Of a DNA stretch of 64,000 nt, positions 15,298 through 23,916 are shown piece by piece. The stretch is taken from the NCBI GenBank assembly GCA_964475755.1, contig CAYYXR010000003.1:91177-155176 (forward strand), in the 5' to 3' direction. The stretch's first letter is position 1. Each line of letters opens with the position of its first letter. The stretch comes from UBA11612 sp964475755. GTDB taxonomy: Bacteria; Pseudomonadota; Alphaproteobacteria; Rhodospirillales; Rhodospirillaceae. The translations under genes and the position numbers were made by a program. The notes beneath the pieces are model-generated. The model had not been told where the DNA came from, made no database searches, and worked only from the letters and a program-made list of their open reading frames with translations.

Positions 15298-16292
15298 AAC
15301 GCCGCAGGTTTCTTCGCGTGATCGGCGCTGGTGCCGGGATGGCAGGTCTTTCTGCGGGTGGGCTGCCCTCTGCGCTGGCGCTACCCAAGCAACCAGCCCA
15401 ATTTCACCAATGGACGGGCGTCGCCCTAGGCGCTGACGCCAATATCCAAATTCATCACCGAGATCCGGAGTTTTCTGAGCTGGTGCTTAAGGCGTGCATG
15501 GCCGAAATCGAACTCTGTGAAAACATGTTCAGCCTTCACAATAACGCTTCGGTTTTGAGCCGTTTGAACAAATCTGGAAAAATTGAGCAAGCGCCGAACG
15601 CATTCATCGAATTGTTAGAGACCAGTAAGGAATTTTTTACGGGCACCGCTGGCCACTTTGACCCTTCAGTTCAGCCGCTCTGGCATGCTTACAAAGACTG
15701 CGTCGGATCAGGAGCGGTTAATGTTGGTCTTTTGCATGAGCGTGTTTCAGAGGCGCGGTGCTTGATCGGATATGAGCGGGTCAGGCTGGGTGAGGGTTCC
15801 GTTGCTCTCCAGCCCGGTATGGCGCTGACGCTCAATGGCATTGCGCAGGGGTTTTTGGCGGACAGAGTCACAAAAGTACTGCGCCGTCACGGCATCAAGT
15901 CTGCCCTCGTAGAAACCGGCGAGACCTATGGGCTTGGCGTGTACCCATCAGATCGGGAATGGCAATTGGGGATCCCGAGCCCTGTATCTCCCGTCCTCTC
16001 TTATACGGTTTCACTCAACAATCGGGCATTGGCAACATCGTCGCCCGCCGGAACGATATTTGATCCTGAAGGACGCTATCACCATTTATTTAATCCGCAT
16101 GACGGCATGTGCGCGGACGGATTTGCAAGCATAAGCGTATCCGCGCCGTCGGCCGCGATGGCGGACGCTCTTTCCACGGCATTTGCGTCCATGCCGTTAC
16201 GGCTGATCCGGGGAACGGTACGTAGAATGCCTGACGTCGGTGTCTATCTTCTCGATCCACAAGGCGGGGCAAAACGCCTTGGAAGGGTTTAA
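15294..16292 (+). CDS. apbE: FAD:protein FMN transferase ApbE
   Basis: This 332-residue flavin transferase attaches FMN covalently to Thr/Ser in exported target proteins. It has a twin-arginine-like start (KRRRFLRVIGAGAG), a family block near residue 180 (LTLNGIAQGFLADRV, compare GGIAKGYAVD of others) and the Mg-binding MADALSTAF segment near residue 285. It overlaps the PepSY gene by four bases and lies two genes after the FMN-binding protein that is its obvious substrate. The block that usually reads NAGG is VETGETYGLG here, slightly divergent. Its end is convergent with the MFS gene. Confidence 0.87.
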   Translation: MKRRRFLRVIGAGAGMAGLSAGGLPSALALPKQPAQFHQWTGVALGADANIQIHHRDPEFSELVLKACMAEIELCENMFSLHNNASVLSRLNKSGKIEQAPNAFIELLETSKEFFTGTAGHFDPSVQPLWHAYKDCVGSGAVNVGLLHERVSEARCLIGYERVRLGEGSVALQPGMALTLNGIAQGFLADRVTKVLRRHGIKSALVETGETYGLGVYPSDREWQLGIPSPVSPVLSYTVSLNNRALATSSPAGTIFDPEGRYHHLFNPHDGMCADGFASISVSAPSAAMADALSTAFASMPLRLIRGTVRRMPDVGVYLLDPQGGAKRLGRV

Positions 16293-16303
16293 GTCAAACC
16301 CTT
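16283..16303. terminator. Hairpin at the convergent stop codons of apbE and the MFS gene
   Basis: AAGGGTTT (16283-16290) and AAACCCTT (16296-16303) form an 8-bp stem with a five-base loop, exactly over the two facing stop codons. The T-tracts are weak, so this is a possible bidirectional terminator only. Confidence 0.35.
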
Positions 16304-17574
16304 TGGCTTTCAGGCATTGGTACGGCGACGCGCATGAAAACCAATGCGCCCAATGCTGCGATCACTCCCATCGCCATTATCACGCCTGCATAATTAAAAG
16401 CCATTTCAATGGGGCCCAACAAAGCTGCTCCGGCGGACGTTCCCAAATTTATAAACGCCATGTACAGGGCGAATTGTGTTGCCGCGACTTTGCGTTCGCA
16501 TAGACGCATGGCGGTGGCGTAGATGGCAACTGATAGAAGGACGAAGGCGGCTTTGTAGGCAATCATATACCCGATGACTACACTCCGTTCGTCCCAAAGT
16601 CCGGGCGCACTTGACATGGCGAAGTGTACGGCGGCCATAAATATAAGGCCTACAAATAAGGAGCGAACGAGTCCAAATCGGCTGACAAACGGCCCCGCCG
16701 CCAGCATGGCAATAGCTGCTCCAATCAGTCCGATGCTTGCCGATGCTTGCGTGTAATCGGTGTCTGCCCAGCCGAGCTCCTGTACGGTCATGACGGGCAG
16801 GGCGGCGGAGTACAGGCCATATCCCATCAACGCGACAAACGTCGCTGCAATGAATATGAGGCTGGACGGCGTTTGAACCGCATTGAATAAGTTCGTAAGA
16901 ATAGATCGCCACTCGTGGAGCTGAAGGTCCAGGGCGGTCTCGGAAGGGGCGCCGGAACTCCAGGGCGCAATACGTTCGCCGGGCCGCTCGCGGAGGGTAA
17001 GTGGAATAACCATGATGACGGCGATTGCCACTGCCACGGCGATGGCGCCAGCGCTTAACCCCTGATCGGCGATGATGGTGCCGGACACGGCCGTCGAGGC
17101 CGCTATCCCCAGAGTCTTTCCGCCCCACATCAAACCGTTCGCAACAGCCTGTTCGTCCGGCGGAATGATGTCGATGGCCATGCCGTCTACAGCGACATCC
17201 TGAAAAGCTCCAAAAAAGTTGACCAAAAATCCGATGAGTGTGATCGCGCCGATTTGTGTCGCCCCGTCGGTAATTCCAGTCAGTCCCAATAGACCCAGTA
17301 CGAGACCTGATTGCGCGGCAATGACCCATGGACGGCGGCGGCCCATGGGTAGGAAGCTGAACCGGTCCATGATTGGCCCGTTGATGAGCTTGAAACTCCA
17401 GGGCAGCAAGATGATGCCAATATAGGCGCCTATGGCGGCAGCTGATACGCCTTGCTGCGCAAGCCACGCGGGGACTGCGACATAGAGCAGCCCTTCCGGT
17501 AAACCCTGAGCAACGTAAAGGGCCAGAAACGCGCCGTATCTCAGGGTTTTGTGTTCACTGAGTGCCGGAAGCAT
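16294..17574 (-). CDS. MFS permease of the AmpG/PAT type
   Basis: This 426-residue membrane protein is predicted to have twelve helices. It opens with GAFLALYVAQGLPEGLLYVA and contains FLPMGRRRPWVIAAQSGL (loop 2-3) and FGAFQDVAVDGMAIDIIPP, all typical of the AmpG / peptide-acetyl-CoA transporter branch of the major facilitator superfamily. AmpG imports anhydromuropeptides, but this branch also contains transporters of other substrates, and no cell-wall recycling gene is adjacent. The gene lies alone, convergent with apbE and 33 bases from the end of the spermidine-synthase-like gene upstream of it on the same strand. Confidence 0.8.
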   Translation of the reverse strand: MLPALSEHKTLRYGAFLALYVAQGLPEGLLYVAVPAWLAQQGVSAAAIGAYIGIILLPWSFKLINGPIMDRFSFLPMGRRRPWVIAAQSGLVLGLLGLTGITDGATQIGAITLIGFLVNFFGAFQDVAVDGMAIDIIPPDEQAVANGLMWGGKTLGIAASTAVSGTIIADQGLSAGAIAVAVAIAVIMVIPLTLRERPGERIAPWSSGAPSETALDLQLHEWRSILTNLFNAVQTPSSLIFIAATFVALMGYGLYSAALPVMTVQELGWADTDYTQASASIGLIGAAIAMLAAGPFVSRFGLVRSLFVGLIFMAAVHFAMSSAPGLWDERSVVIGYMIAYKAAFVLLSVAIYATAMRLCERKVAATQFALYMAFINLGTSAGAALLGPIEMAFNYAGVIMAMGVIAALGALVFMRVAVPMPESQRV

Positions 17575-17607
17575 GCCTCAGTGTAGCACGGCTGCATGCA
17601 ATTTCAC

Positions 17608-18498
17608 TTAACGCTCGTTCAGGATGTTGGACGGCGAATATTGATCTGTCAGTACGTATGAGTCACTCGGCCAGTCTCTTTTAATGCTGACGAGATCAAT
17701 CAGCCACCGCGCTCTGAATCCGCGCTTCTCGAATTCAGGTGCGAGCTCATTTGCATTCTTTGTAATTTCGTCTTTTGGGGGGAGTTCGCCTTTTTTTGCC
17801 CAAATGACGCGATTTGTGGAGCGAAGGTTGTAAAAAGTTCCGAACGCTTCTTCGTACGTTGCCGACTCATGCGGATACAATCCGCTTGAGGAAAATGTGT
17901 TGGAGGCCACTATTCCGCTGGGCGACAATAGATCTTTGACCTCGTTCAGGAATTCGACGGTTAACAGGTGTTCGGGAATATATTCATCCTCGAACGCATC
18001 CAGCATAATGAGATCGTATTTATTGCCATCCAGAAGCGCGCGTTTCACGAATACCCGACCGTCCATTGCAAATGTACGAAGGCGTCCATCTTCCTGATAA
18101 TCGAAATAGTCTCGGGCCACTTTCACAACCGCTTCGTCGATTTCGACCACATCGATATGCGCCCGTGGAAGAATTTCCTGCAAATCCATTGGTAGAGTGC
18201 CGCCACCAAGGCCGACAATAAGGATGCGTTCGGGATTGGGGTTCATGGACAAGACACCCAGCATCATCCGCGTATACGGAAAAACCAACTCGTCCGGGTC
18301 ATCCAAGCTCACGCATGTTTGCCGATCTTGATAAATGGATTTGCGAAACGTCAAGCAGCGCAAGTCGTCATTTTCAATGACGTATATGTTCCGGTACAGA
18401 GACTTTTCGAAATGCAGCAGTCCGGAGATCTCGTCGTCACACGGCGACATGGTGAACAAGGCCGCGATGGCCGCGAAAAACCCGCAAGATGCGCTCAT
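17608..18498 (-). CDS. Spermidine-synthase-like (PABS fold) protein, lacking the canonical catalytic motif
   Basis: This 296-residue protein has the polyamine-biosynthesis Rossmann domain: ILIVGLGGGTLPMDL, then HIDVVEIDEAVVKVA for the nucleotide part, and YDLIMLDAFEDEYIPEHL. In true spermidine synthases the glycine loop reads GGGDGG and the catalytic loop DSSDP. Both are altered here, so aminopropyl transfer is doubtful and a methyltransferase-like role is possible. It starts with a hydrophobic segment (GFFAAIAALFTM) and overlaps the upstream membrane gene by four bases (ATGA). In many bacteria the two are fused into one membrane/spermidine-synthase-like protein. Here they are split. Confidence 0.75.
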   Translation of the reverse strand: MSASCGFFAAIAALFTMSPCDDEISGLLHFEKSLYRNIYVIENDDLRCLTFRKSIYQDRQTCVSLDDPDELVFPYTRMMLGVLSMNPNPERILIVGLGGGTLPMDLQEILPRAHIDVVEIDEAVVKVARDYFDYQEDGRLRTFAMDGRVFVKRALLDGNKYDLIMLDAFEDEYIPEHLLTVEFLNEVKDLLSPSGIVASNTFSSSGLYPHESATYEEAFGTFYNLRSTNRVIWAKKGELPPKDEITKNANELAPEFEKRGFRARWLIDLVSIKRDWPSDSYVLTDQYSPSNILNER

Positions 18499-19091
18499 AC
18501 TACTTTTTCCCGCGACACGAAATATGCGCCGGCCGCCATGACAATCGATAACGTCATGAGCAAGAGGACGATTTGGTTTACTTCAAACAGGAGCACAAAA
18601 TAGAACGATGTCAAAAGCGTGCCTGCTGCGCTAAAGGCCGTTGAAAAGAAATATAGCAAGCCTGCATAAAACCCTGCAGCGTGCGCTTCGCTCACCAGCA
18701 GTCGCACGGCATAAGGCGAGACCGAACCGCATACCGCTGCGGGAACAAAGAAAAGAATGACGCAAGAAATCAAAGAGCCTGTGCGCGGATCTTGGGTATA
18801 GGCAAAAACGCTTTCCAGAACCGGCTCGGCGAAGAGCGCGACCGGGATCAGCAGAATACCCGAGGCGAAATGGAGCAAGCACAAAGTGCTGACACGCGGA
18901 GAATTTAGGGACAGGCGGCCGCCGGCGAGGTATCCCACCGCCAGTGCGACCATGAAAACAGTAATAACGGCGCCCCAAACGTAGATGCTGCTGCCGAACG
19001 TCGGCGCAAGGATCCGGCCACTCAGGATTTCGAGGCCCATGACCATGAAGCCTGACCAGCACGCGATGGCGATGACGGCGGCTTTTTTCAT
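18495..19091 (-). CDS. Membrane partner of the spermidine-synthase-like protein (split fused-MFS type)
   Basis: This 198-residue protein has about six membrane helices, starting AVIAIACWSGFMVMGLEILS and containing the typical GRILAPTFGSSIYVWGAVI block. That block opens the membrane half of fused MFS/spermidine-synthase-like proteins. It ends four bases into the soluble PABS-fold gene, so the two halves are co-translated and probably form one complex. Its function is unknown. Confidence 0.75.
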   Translation of the reverse strand: MKKAAVIAIACWSGFMVMGLEILSGRILAPTFGSSIYVWGAVITVFMVALAVGYLAGGRLSLNSPRVSTLCLLHFASGILLIPVALFAEPVLESVFAYTQDPRTGSLISCVILFFVPAAVCGSVSPYAVRLLVSEAHAAGFYAGLLYFFSTAFSAAGTLLTSFYFVLLFEVNQIVLLLMTLSIVMAAGAYFVSREKVV

Positions 19092-19407
19092 GCCGGTCTC
19101 AGTGTGAGATCGGGTTGAAACGAAGGCATGTTTGTCGGGGCCCGGCGGGTCGAATGCGTCAGCACGTGGGGTGAGTCCTCCTAAGATGCCGTGATTTTAA
19201 GGGCTGCGTGGAACAAGGGCTATCCCTGCCTGGCCACGGTTGCGCCCACTTCTAATGGGTGCGCAGTGGTAGCCACGCCCGGCGGATTGTGATAACATCC
19301 TGTAATATATTGGATTTTCCCGTTTGGGGTGGCCGCAAATAAAGGCTAAATAGGGCACTACGCCGGGGCTCGCTCATGTCGCTTCGGTCTGCGGCCCATA
19401 GGATGGA
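19092..19407. other. Divergent intergenic region before ispH
   Basis: I see no gene in these 316 bases between the leftward membrane-protein gene and the rightward ispH. They must hold both promoters, but I find no convincing -35/-10 pair. The only clear signal is AGGATGGA, the ribosome binding site of ispH. Confidence 0.5.
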
Positions 19408-20364
19408 ATGAAGATGAAGGTTTTGCTCGCCCAGCCGCGTGGATTCTGTGCCGGTGTCGTGCGCGCCGTCGATATCGTTGAATTGGCGCTGCAAAAATAC
19501 GGTCCGCCGGTCTACGTGCGCCATGAGATCGTCCACAACAAACGCGTTGTCGAGGATCTTCGCACCAAGGGTGCCGTCTTCGTCGATGAAGTGGACGACA
19601 TTCCCACAGGCGCCATCACAGTATTTTCCGCCCACGGTGTTTCGCGCAAGGTTGTCAGCGATGCCACCGGCCGTGGCCTTGAGGTTATTGATGCGACGTG
19701 TCCTTTGGTGGCACGTGTTCACACCGAAGGGCAGCGGTATGCGGGTGCCGGACACGAAGTTGTGCTGATCGGTCATGCCGGTCACGCGGAAGTGGAAGGC
19801 ACGTTGGGCCAGATCGACGGCACCGTTCACTTGGTTGGAAAGGTCGGGGACGTCGAAGTCCTCACTGTCAAAGATCCTACCAAACTCGCCTACGTGACCC
19901 AGACCACCCTGTCTGTGGACGATACGCGCGACATTATAGCCGCGCTCAAGCGCCGGTATCCGGAAATCCATGGGCCGGACGTCAAAGACATTTGCTACGC
20001 CACCCAAAATCGTCAGCAGGCCGTGCGGGACCTCGCGCGCCAGGCAGACGTTATCCTGGTGCTGGGCGCGAAGAACAGTTCAAATTCCAACCGCTTGCGC
20101 GAAATCGGTGAGGATATGGACGTGCCCAGCTACCTCATTGACGACGCCGAAAGTTTGCAGCCCGAGTGGCTTGAAGGCAAGGCGGTCGTGGGTATTACCG
20201 CCGGCGCATCGGCTCCCGAAGCGCTGGTGGACGAACTCATCTCCAAACTCCGCACGTTAGCGGATACCGAAGTGGAGATGCTGGACGGCGTTAGAGAAAA
20301 CATACATTTCAAGCTGCCGCGCCAGCTTCGCGAGTTTGCCGAAACAGCTGTTCCGGCCGAATAA
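19408..20364 (+). CDS. ispH: 4-hydroxy-3-methylbut-2-enyl diphosphate reductase
   Basis: This 318-residue enzyme of the last MEP-pathway step reduces HMBPP to IPP and DMAPP with a [4Fe-4S] cluster. The three cluster Cys are visible in PRGFCAGVVRAV (C14), IDATCPLVARVH and DICYATQNRQQAV. The conserved GHAGHAEVEG (with the catalytic Glu) and NSSNSNRL phosphate-binding motif are present. Translation may start at ATG 19408 or six bases later at ATG 19414, which has better spacing from AGGATGGA. It precedes hpnH by 26 bases on the same strand, which links isoprenoid supply to hopanoid synthesis. Confidence 0.95.
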   Translation: MKMKVLLAQPRGFCAGVVRAVDIVELALQKYGPPVYVRHEIVHNKRVVEDLRTKGAVFVDEVDDIPTGAITVFSAHGVSRKVVSDATGRGLEVIDATCPLVARVHTEGQRYAGAGHEVVLIGHAGHAEVEGTLGQIDGTVHLVGKVGDVEVLTVKDPTKLAYVTQTTLSVDDTRDIIAALKRRYPEIHGPDVKDICYATQNRQQAVRDLARQADVILVLGAKNSSNSNRLREIGEDMDVPSYLIDDAESLQPEWLEGKAVVGITAGASAPEALVDELISKLRTLADTEVEMLDGVRENIHFKLPRQLREFAETAVPAE

Positions 20365-20390
20365 CCAACACAGCAGAAGGTCAGTATTCA

Positions 20391-21548
20391 GTGGGCGTTC
20401 CTTTCATTCAAGCAGCTCGGGTCGGCGCATACGTCGTTGGACAGAAATTGCGCGGCAACGACCGTTATCCGTTGGTGCTGATGCTCGAACCGCTTTTCCG
20501 CTGCAATCTGGCTTGCGCGGGCTGCGGCAAGATCGACTATCCCGACAGCATCTTGAATAAACGCCTGACGCCGCAGGAATGCTTTGACGCCGTTGATGAA
20601 TGCGGCGCGCCCATGGTGTCTATCCCCGGCGGCGAACCTCTGTTGCACAAGGAAATCAAGGAAATCGTTGACGGCATCATCGCCCGCAAGAAATTCGTGT
20701 ATCTGTGCACCAATGCCCTGCTGCTCAAAAAGAAGCTCGATCTGTTTACGCCGTCACCGTATTTGACGCTCTCGGTGCATTTGGACGGGCTCAAGGACGA
20801 GCATGATCAGGCGGTGTCACAGGAAGGCGTTTTCGACCGCGCCGTGGATGCTATCAAAGAAGCGGTAAAACGAGGCTTTCGCGTCACCATAAACTGCACA
20901 CTGTTCGACAACGCCGTCCCGGACCGCGTCGCGGCGTTTTTCGATTACGTCGGCGAGCTCGGCGTGGAAGGCATTACGGTCTCGCCCGGGTACGCCTATG
21001 AGCGCGCGCCGGCGCAGGATCACTTCCTCAACCGCCGCCAAACCAAGGACCTGTTCCGCGACATTTTCCGGATGGGAAAATCGCGGGCGAAAAAATGGCG
21101 CTTCAATCAATCCAGCTTGTTCCTCGATTTTCTGGCGGGGAACCAGAACTACCAGTGCATGCCGTGGGGCAATCCCGCCCGCAACGTTTTCGGCTGGCAG
21201 AAGCCCTGTTATCTCGTCGGCGAGGGGTTTGTCGGCAGTTTTAAGGAACTCATGGAAACCACGGATTGGGACTCCTACGGCACCGGAAATTACGAAAAGT
21301 GCGCCAACTGCATGGCCCATTGCGGATATGAGCCGACGTCCGTCGTGGATACCGTCAGCAATCCGCTGAAGGCGCTAACGGTCTTCATGCGCGGCGTGAA
21401 AACCGAAGGCCCCATGGCGCCGGAAATCTCACTGGAGAATCAGCGTCCTGCTGAATACGTTTTTGAAAAGCAGGTGGAGTCTTTCGTTAAAGACATTCAC
21501 ACCTCACCCAAAGGCGAAGAAGCTCCGCTCCGCGCAAAAGCCAGCTAG
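20391..21548 (+). CDS. hpnH: Adenosyl-hopene synthase, radical SAM protein HpnH
   Basis: This 385-residue radical SAM enzyme joins the 5'-deoxyadenosyl radical to diploptene, giving adenosylhopane, the first C35 hopanoid. The cluster motif CNLACAGC has Cys at residues 38, 42 and 45. Upstream lies the family start PFIQAARVGAYVVGQKL, and downstream VSIPGGEPLLHKEI. The C-terminal Cys-rich part (YEKCANCMAHCGYEPT) is typical. The start is a GTG at 20391 with AGAAGG about 10 bases before it. Its last 45 bases overlap the end of the convergent hpnG. Confidence 0.95.
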   Translation: MGVPFIQAARVGAYVVGQKLRGNDRYPLVLMLEPLFRCNLACAGCGKIDYPDSILNKRLTPQECFDAVDECGAPMVSIPGGEPLLHKEIKEIVDGIIARKKFVYLCTNALLLKKKLDLFTPSPYLTLSVHLDGLKDEHDQAVSQEGVFDRAVDAIKEAVKRGFRVTINCTLFDNAVPDRVAAFFDYVGELGVEGITVSPGYAYERAPAQDHFLNRRQTKDLFRDIFRMGKSRAKKWRFNQSSLFLDFLAGNQNYQCMPWGNPARNVFGWQKPCYLVGEGFVGSFKELMETTDWDSYGTGNYEKCANCMAHCGYEPTSVVDTVSNPLKALTVFMRGVKTEGPMAPEISLENQRPAEYVFEKQVESFVKDIHTSPKGEEAPLRAKAS

Positions 21549-22202
21549 GTTTCTCAGAACGGATTTTGCCGAGGCTGTGCGCCGTCCCAAGCGCACGAGG
21601 TCAGGAATCTGTATGGGGTGCGCAAGCGCCTCCAATACCGTAGCTGTCACGCGGACCTCACCGGTCCAAGCCATGCCTTGTAGAGCCACGGGCGGGATGA
21701 CTTCGTCGGCAGTATCGCAAATGACCCTTAGGGCGGTGAACGGGATGCTCTTCGCCCCAGCTTCTTCTGCAATACCGTAGCTTTCCATATCCACCACAGC
21801 CGCGCCGCTGGATTCGAACAATGCGCGTTTTTCCTCGATGGTCGTAACCACGTCTTTAACGGCCATCAATGGTGCGTAGCGAGTTTTGAAGAGGCCCTTC
21901 AAGGCGATCTCCAAACGCCCGGCCCACACAGAGTCGCATGGCGGTGCGCCGTTTCCGGTAAGCTCCGATGGGATGATGACGGTGCCCGTCTTGAGGTTCG
22001 GGTCCAGACCTCCGGCTAGGCCAAAGCTCAGCAGCGCCTCGGCGCCTTCATTGATCAATTTCGAAGCGGTTTTGCCGGCCTGTTCCGGGCCGGGGCCCGA
22101 ACACGCAACAAGCGGTGTCTTGTGAGCGGTAAGGCCTTGTGAAGCGCCCCGTACGATTGCCGCTTCAAATCTCAGCCCACATATAATCCCAAGCTTTGGC
22201 AT
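21504..22202 (-). CDS. hpnG: Adenosylhopane nucleosidase / phosphorylase HpnG
   Basis: This 232-residue protein of the purine nucleoside phosphorylase fold removes adenine from adenosylhopane to give ribosylhopane. Family motifs are ACSGPGPEQA, LLSFGLAGGLDP and VVDMESYGIAEEAG, the Glu-containing ribose-binding segment. It is usually co-directional with hpnH. Here it is convergent and shares 45 bases with the hpnH 3' end, so both genes code on opposite strands there. Upstream it faces the TPR-OGT gene across a 59-base gap. Confidence 0.88.
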   Translation of the reverse strand: MPKLGIICGLRFEAAIVRGASQGLTAHKTPLVACSGPGPEQAGKTASKLINEGAEALLSFGLAGGLDPNLKTGTVIIPSELTGNGAPPCDSVWAGRLEIALKGLFKTRYAPLMAVKDVVTTIEEKRALFESSGAAVVDMESYGIAEEAGAKSIPFTALRVICDTADEVIPPVALQGMAWTGEVRVTATVLEALAHPIQIPDLVRLGRRTASAKSVLRNLAGFCAERSFFAFG

Positions 22203-22261
22203 GCGTTAGTTTAGACGTGAATACGGCGCAAATGTCGAGCCTGCACAATCATTCATAGGAC

Positions 22262-23902
22262 TTGAGCAGATATCGCCGGGTTGCGTACTCTGCGCCTTGC
22301 TTTGCCACAACACGGGCCCGGACCTTGAACTTGGAAGAAGAACTCAGATCGGCGATGGACCTTCAAGAGGCCGGGCGTCCCGATGAGGCGCTCGCGATCT
22401 GTGAAACAGTATTGTCACTAGACCCGAACTCCGCGAGGGCCCTATTTATCCGTGGTCTATCCCGCGCGGACATGAGGAATTTCGAAGCGGCGCTGGCCGA
22501 TTTGGAAACGGCCATAGCGCTCGATCCACGTCTGGAATACGCGCAAGGAGCCGCGCTGTATCTGAGTATGTGGATGTGTCATTGGGGCGGCTTTGCGCAG
22601 AAGGTTGAAAAGCTCCTGAGCGCGCTGGAGGCGGGCTATCCGGTAATAAAGCCCTATCCGTTGTTGTCGCTGCCTTCAAGCGCCCGACAGCAAATGACGG
22701 CCGCGTCTTACGCAAGTGCGGACAAATCTATCGCCTCTCATGAATCCATCCCGCAATCCATTGGCGGTGACGGCAAAATCAGGCTTGGATACTTCTCCGG
22801 TGATTTTTATGACCATGCTGTATCTCACCTCGTGCACGGCCTATTCAAAAACCATGATCGCTCGAAATTCGAAACGCTCGGCTTTGCCTTCGGCGGCAAT
22901 GCCTCCGATCCAGTCAGAGGATTGATAAAAAGCAATGTCGATCAATTCTTTGACATTACGAACATGAGCGCCCGAGACATCACCGCACTGGCGCACAAGC
23001 TCGGAATCCATATCGCAATAGATTTAAGTCTTTACACCAGTCCGCTGCCGGCAATTTTTGCTCACGGGATTGCGCCTATCCAGGTTAATTTTCTGGGGTG
23101 CCCGGGCACGTCCGGTTCGCCTGACTACGACTATATCATTGGCGACCGTTTCGTGACGCCGCCGGAAGAGTGCGACGCCTTTAGCGAGCGCATTGTGACA
23201 ATGCCGCATAGCTATCAGGTGAACACTTTTCGTGACTTTTCAAAACTACGAGATTTCTCGCGGCAGGAACTGAATTTGCCCGACAAGGGGTTTGTGTTTT
23301 GTTGTTTCAATCAGCATTTCAAGATTACCCCGGATGCTTTCGAGGTTTGGATGCGTCTTTTGAGCAAGGTTGAAGGGAGTGTGTTGTGGCTGTTGGATTG
23401 CAATGACATCGCAAAGCGCAACCTGCAATCCGAGGCCAAAAAACAAGGCGTGCGGCCTGACCGTCTCATTTTCGCACCGCGGATGCCTTTGGCGGATCAT
23501 CTCTCCCGCCATAAACAAGCCGATCTGTTTCTCGACACTTTTCACTACAACGCGCATACCACAGCCAGCGACGCCCTTTGGACCGGTCTGCCGATTGTCA
23601 CACGGTTAGGTCAAGCCTTCGCAAGCCGGGTCGCGGCAAGTTTGCTCACGTCTGCCGGTGTGCCGGACATGATTACGGAGAATAGCGCCGCGTACGAGGC
23701 GCTTGCGCTGGAGTTGGCGAGCCAGCCGGAAAAGCTTGCCGAAATTCGGACGCGGGTCGAAGACGGCAAGCTGAATTGTCCATTGTTCGATACTAAGCGC
23801 TATGCGCGCAATATCGAGTCGGCCTTCGCCCAGATGTGGGATCGGCACTCATCGGGCCAAAAGCCGGCAAGCTTTTCTGTTCACGATGTCAAGGCCGTGT
23901 AG
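22262..23902 (+). CDS. TPR / O-GlcNAc-transferase-like (SPINDLY-type, GT41) protein
   Basis: The product has up to 546 residues. About two TPR repeats come first (AICETVLSLDPNSARALFIR, AALADLETAIALDP), then a GT41 domain in two halves: RLGYFSGDFYDHAVSHLV near residue 173 and the nucleotide-sugar site DTFHYNAHTTASDALWTGLP near residue 422. Such proteins transfer sugars to protein Ser/Thr in bacteria, often to surface or flagellar proteins, but the target here is unknown. It lies inside the hopanoid region between hpnG and shc yet on the other strand. A paralogue occurs at 60706. The start is uncertain: TTG 22262, TTG 22325 or ATG 22355. Confidence 0.8.
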   Translation: MSRYRRVAYSAPCFATTRARTLNLEEELRSAMDLQEAGRPDEALAICETVLSLDPNSARALFIRGLSRADMRNFEAALADLETAIALDPRLEYAQGAALYLSMWMCHWGGFAQKVEKLLSALEAGYPVIKPYPLLSLPSSARQQMTAASYASADKSIASHESIPQSIGGDGKIRLGYFSGDFYDHAVSHLVHGLFKNHDRSKFETLGFAFGGNASDPVRGLIKSNVDQFFDITNMSARDITALAHKLGIHIAIDLSLYTSPLPAIFAHGIAPIQVNFLGCPGTSGSPDYDYIIGDRFVTPPEECDAFSERIVTMPHSYQVNTFRDFSKLRDFSRQELNLPDKGFVFCCFNQHFKITPDAFEVWMRLLSKVEGSVLWLLDCNDIAKRNLQSEAKKQGVRPDRLIFAPRMPLADHLSRHKQADLFLDTFHYNAHTTASDALWTGLPIVTRLGQAFASRVAASLLTSAGVPDMITENSAAYEALALELASQPEKLAEIRTRVEDGKLNCPLFDTKRYARNIESAFAQMWDRHSSGQKPASFSVHDVKAV

Positions 23903-23916
23903 TGCCTTGGGTGCTT

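Noticed and set aside
16736..16756. Short direct repeat (CCGATGCTTG twice)
   Set aside because: It encodes Ala-Ser-Ala-Ser inside a membrane helix of the MFS protein and needs no other explanation.
16406..17467. Long leftward frame of 353 codons inside the MFS gene
   Set aside because: It is an Arg/His-rich shadow of the MFS gene in another frame, without any family motif, while the MFS frame has clear membrane helices.
17608..18498. Annotation as active spermidine synthase (speE)
   Set aside because: The glycine loop and the catalytic Asp loop differ from those of active enzymes.
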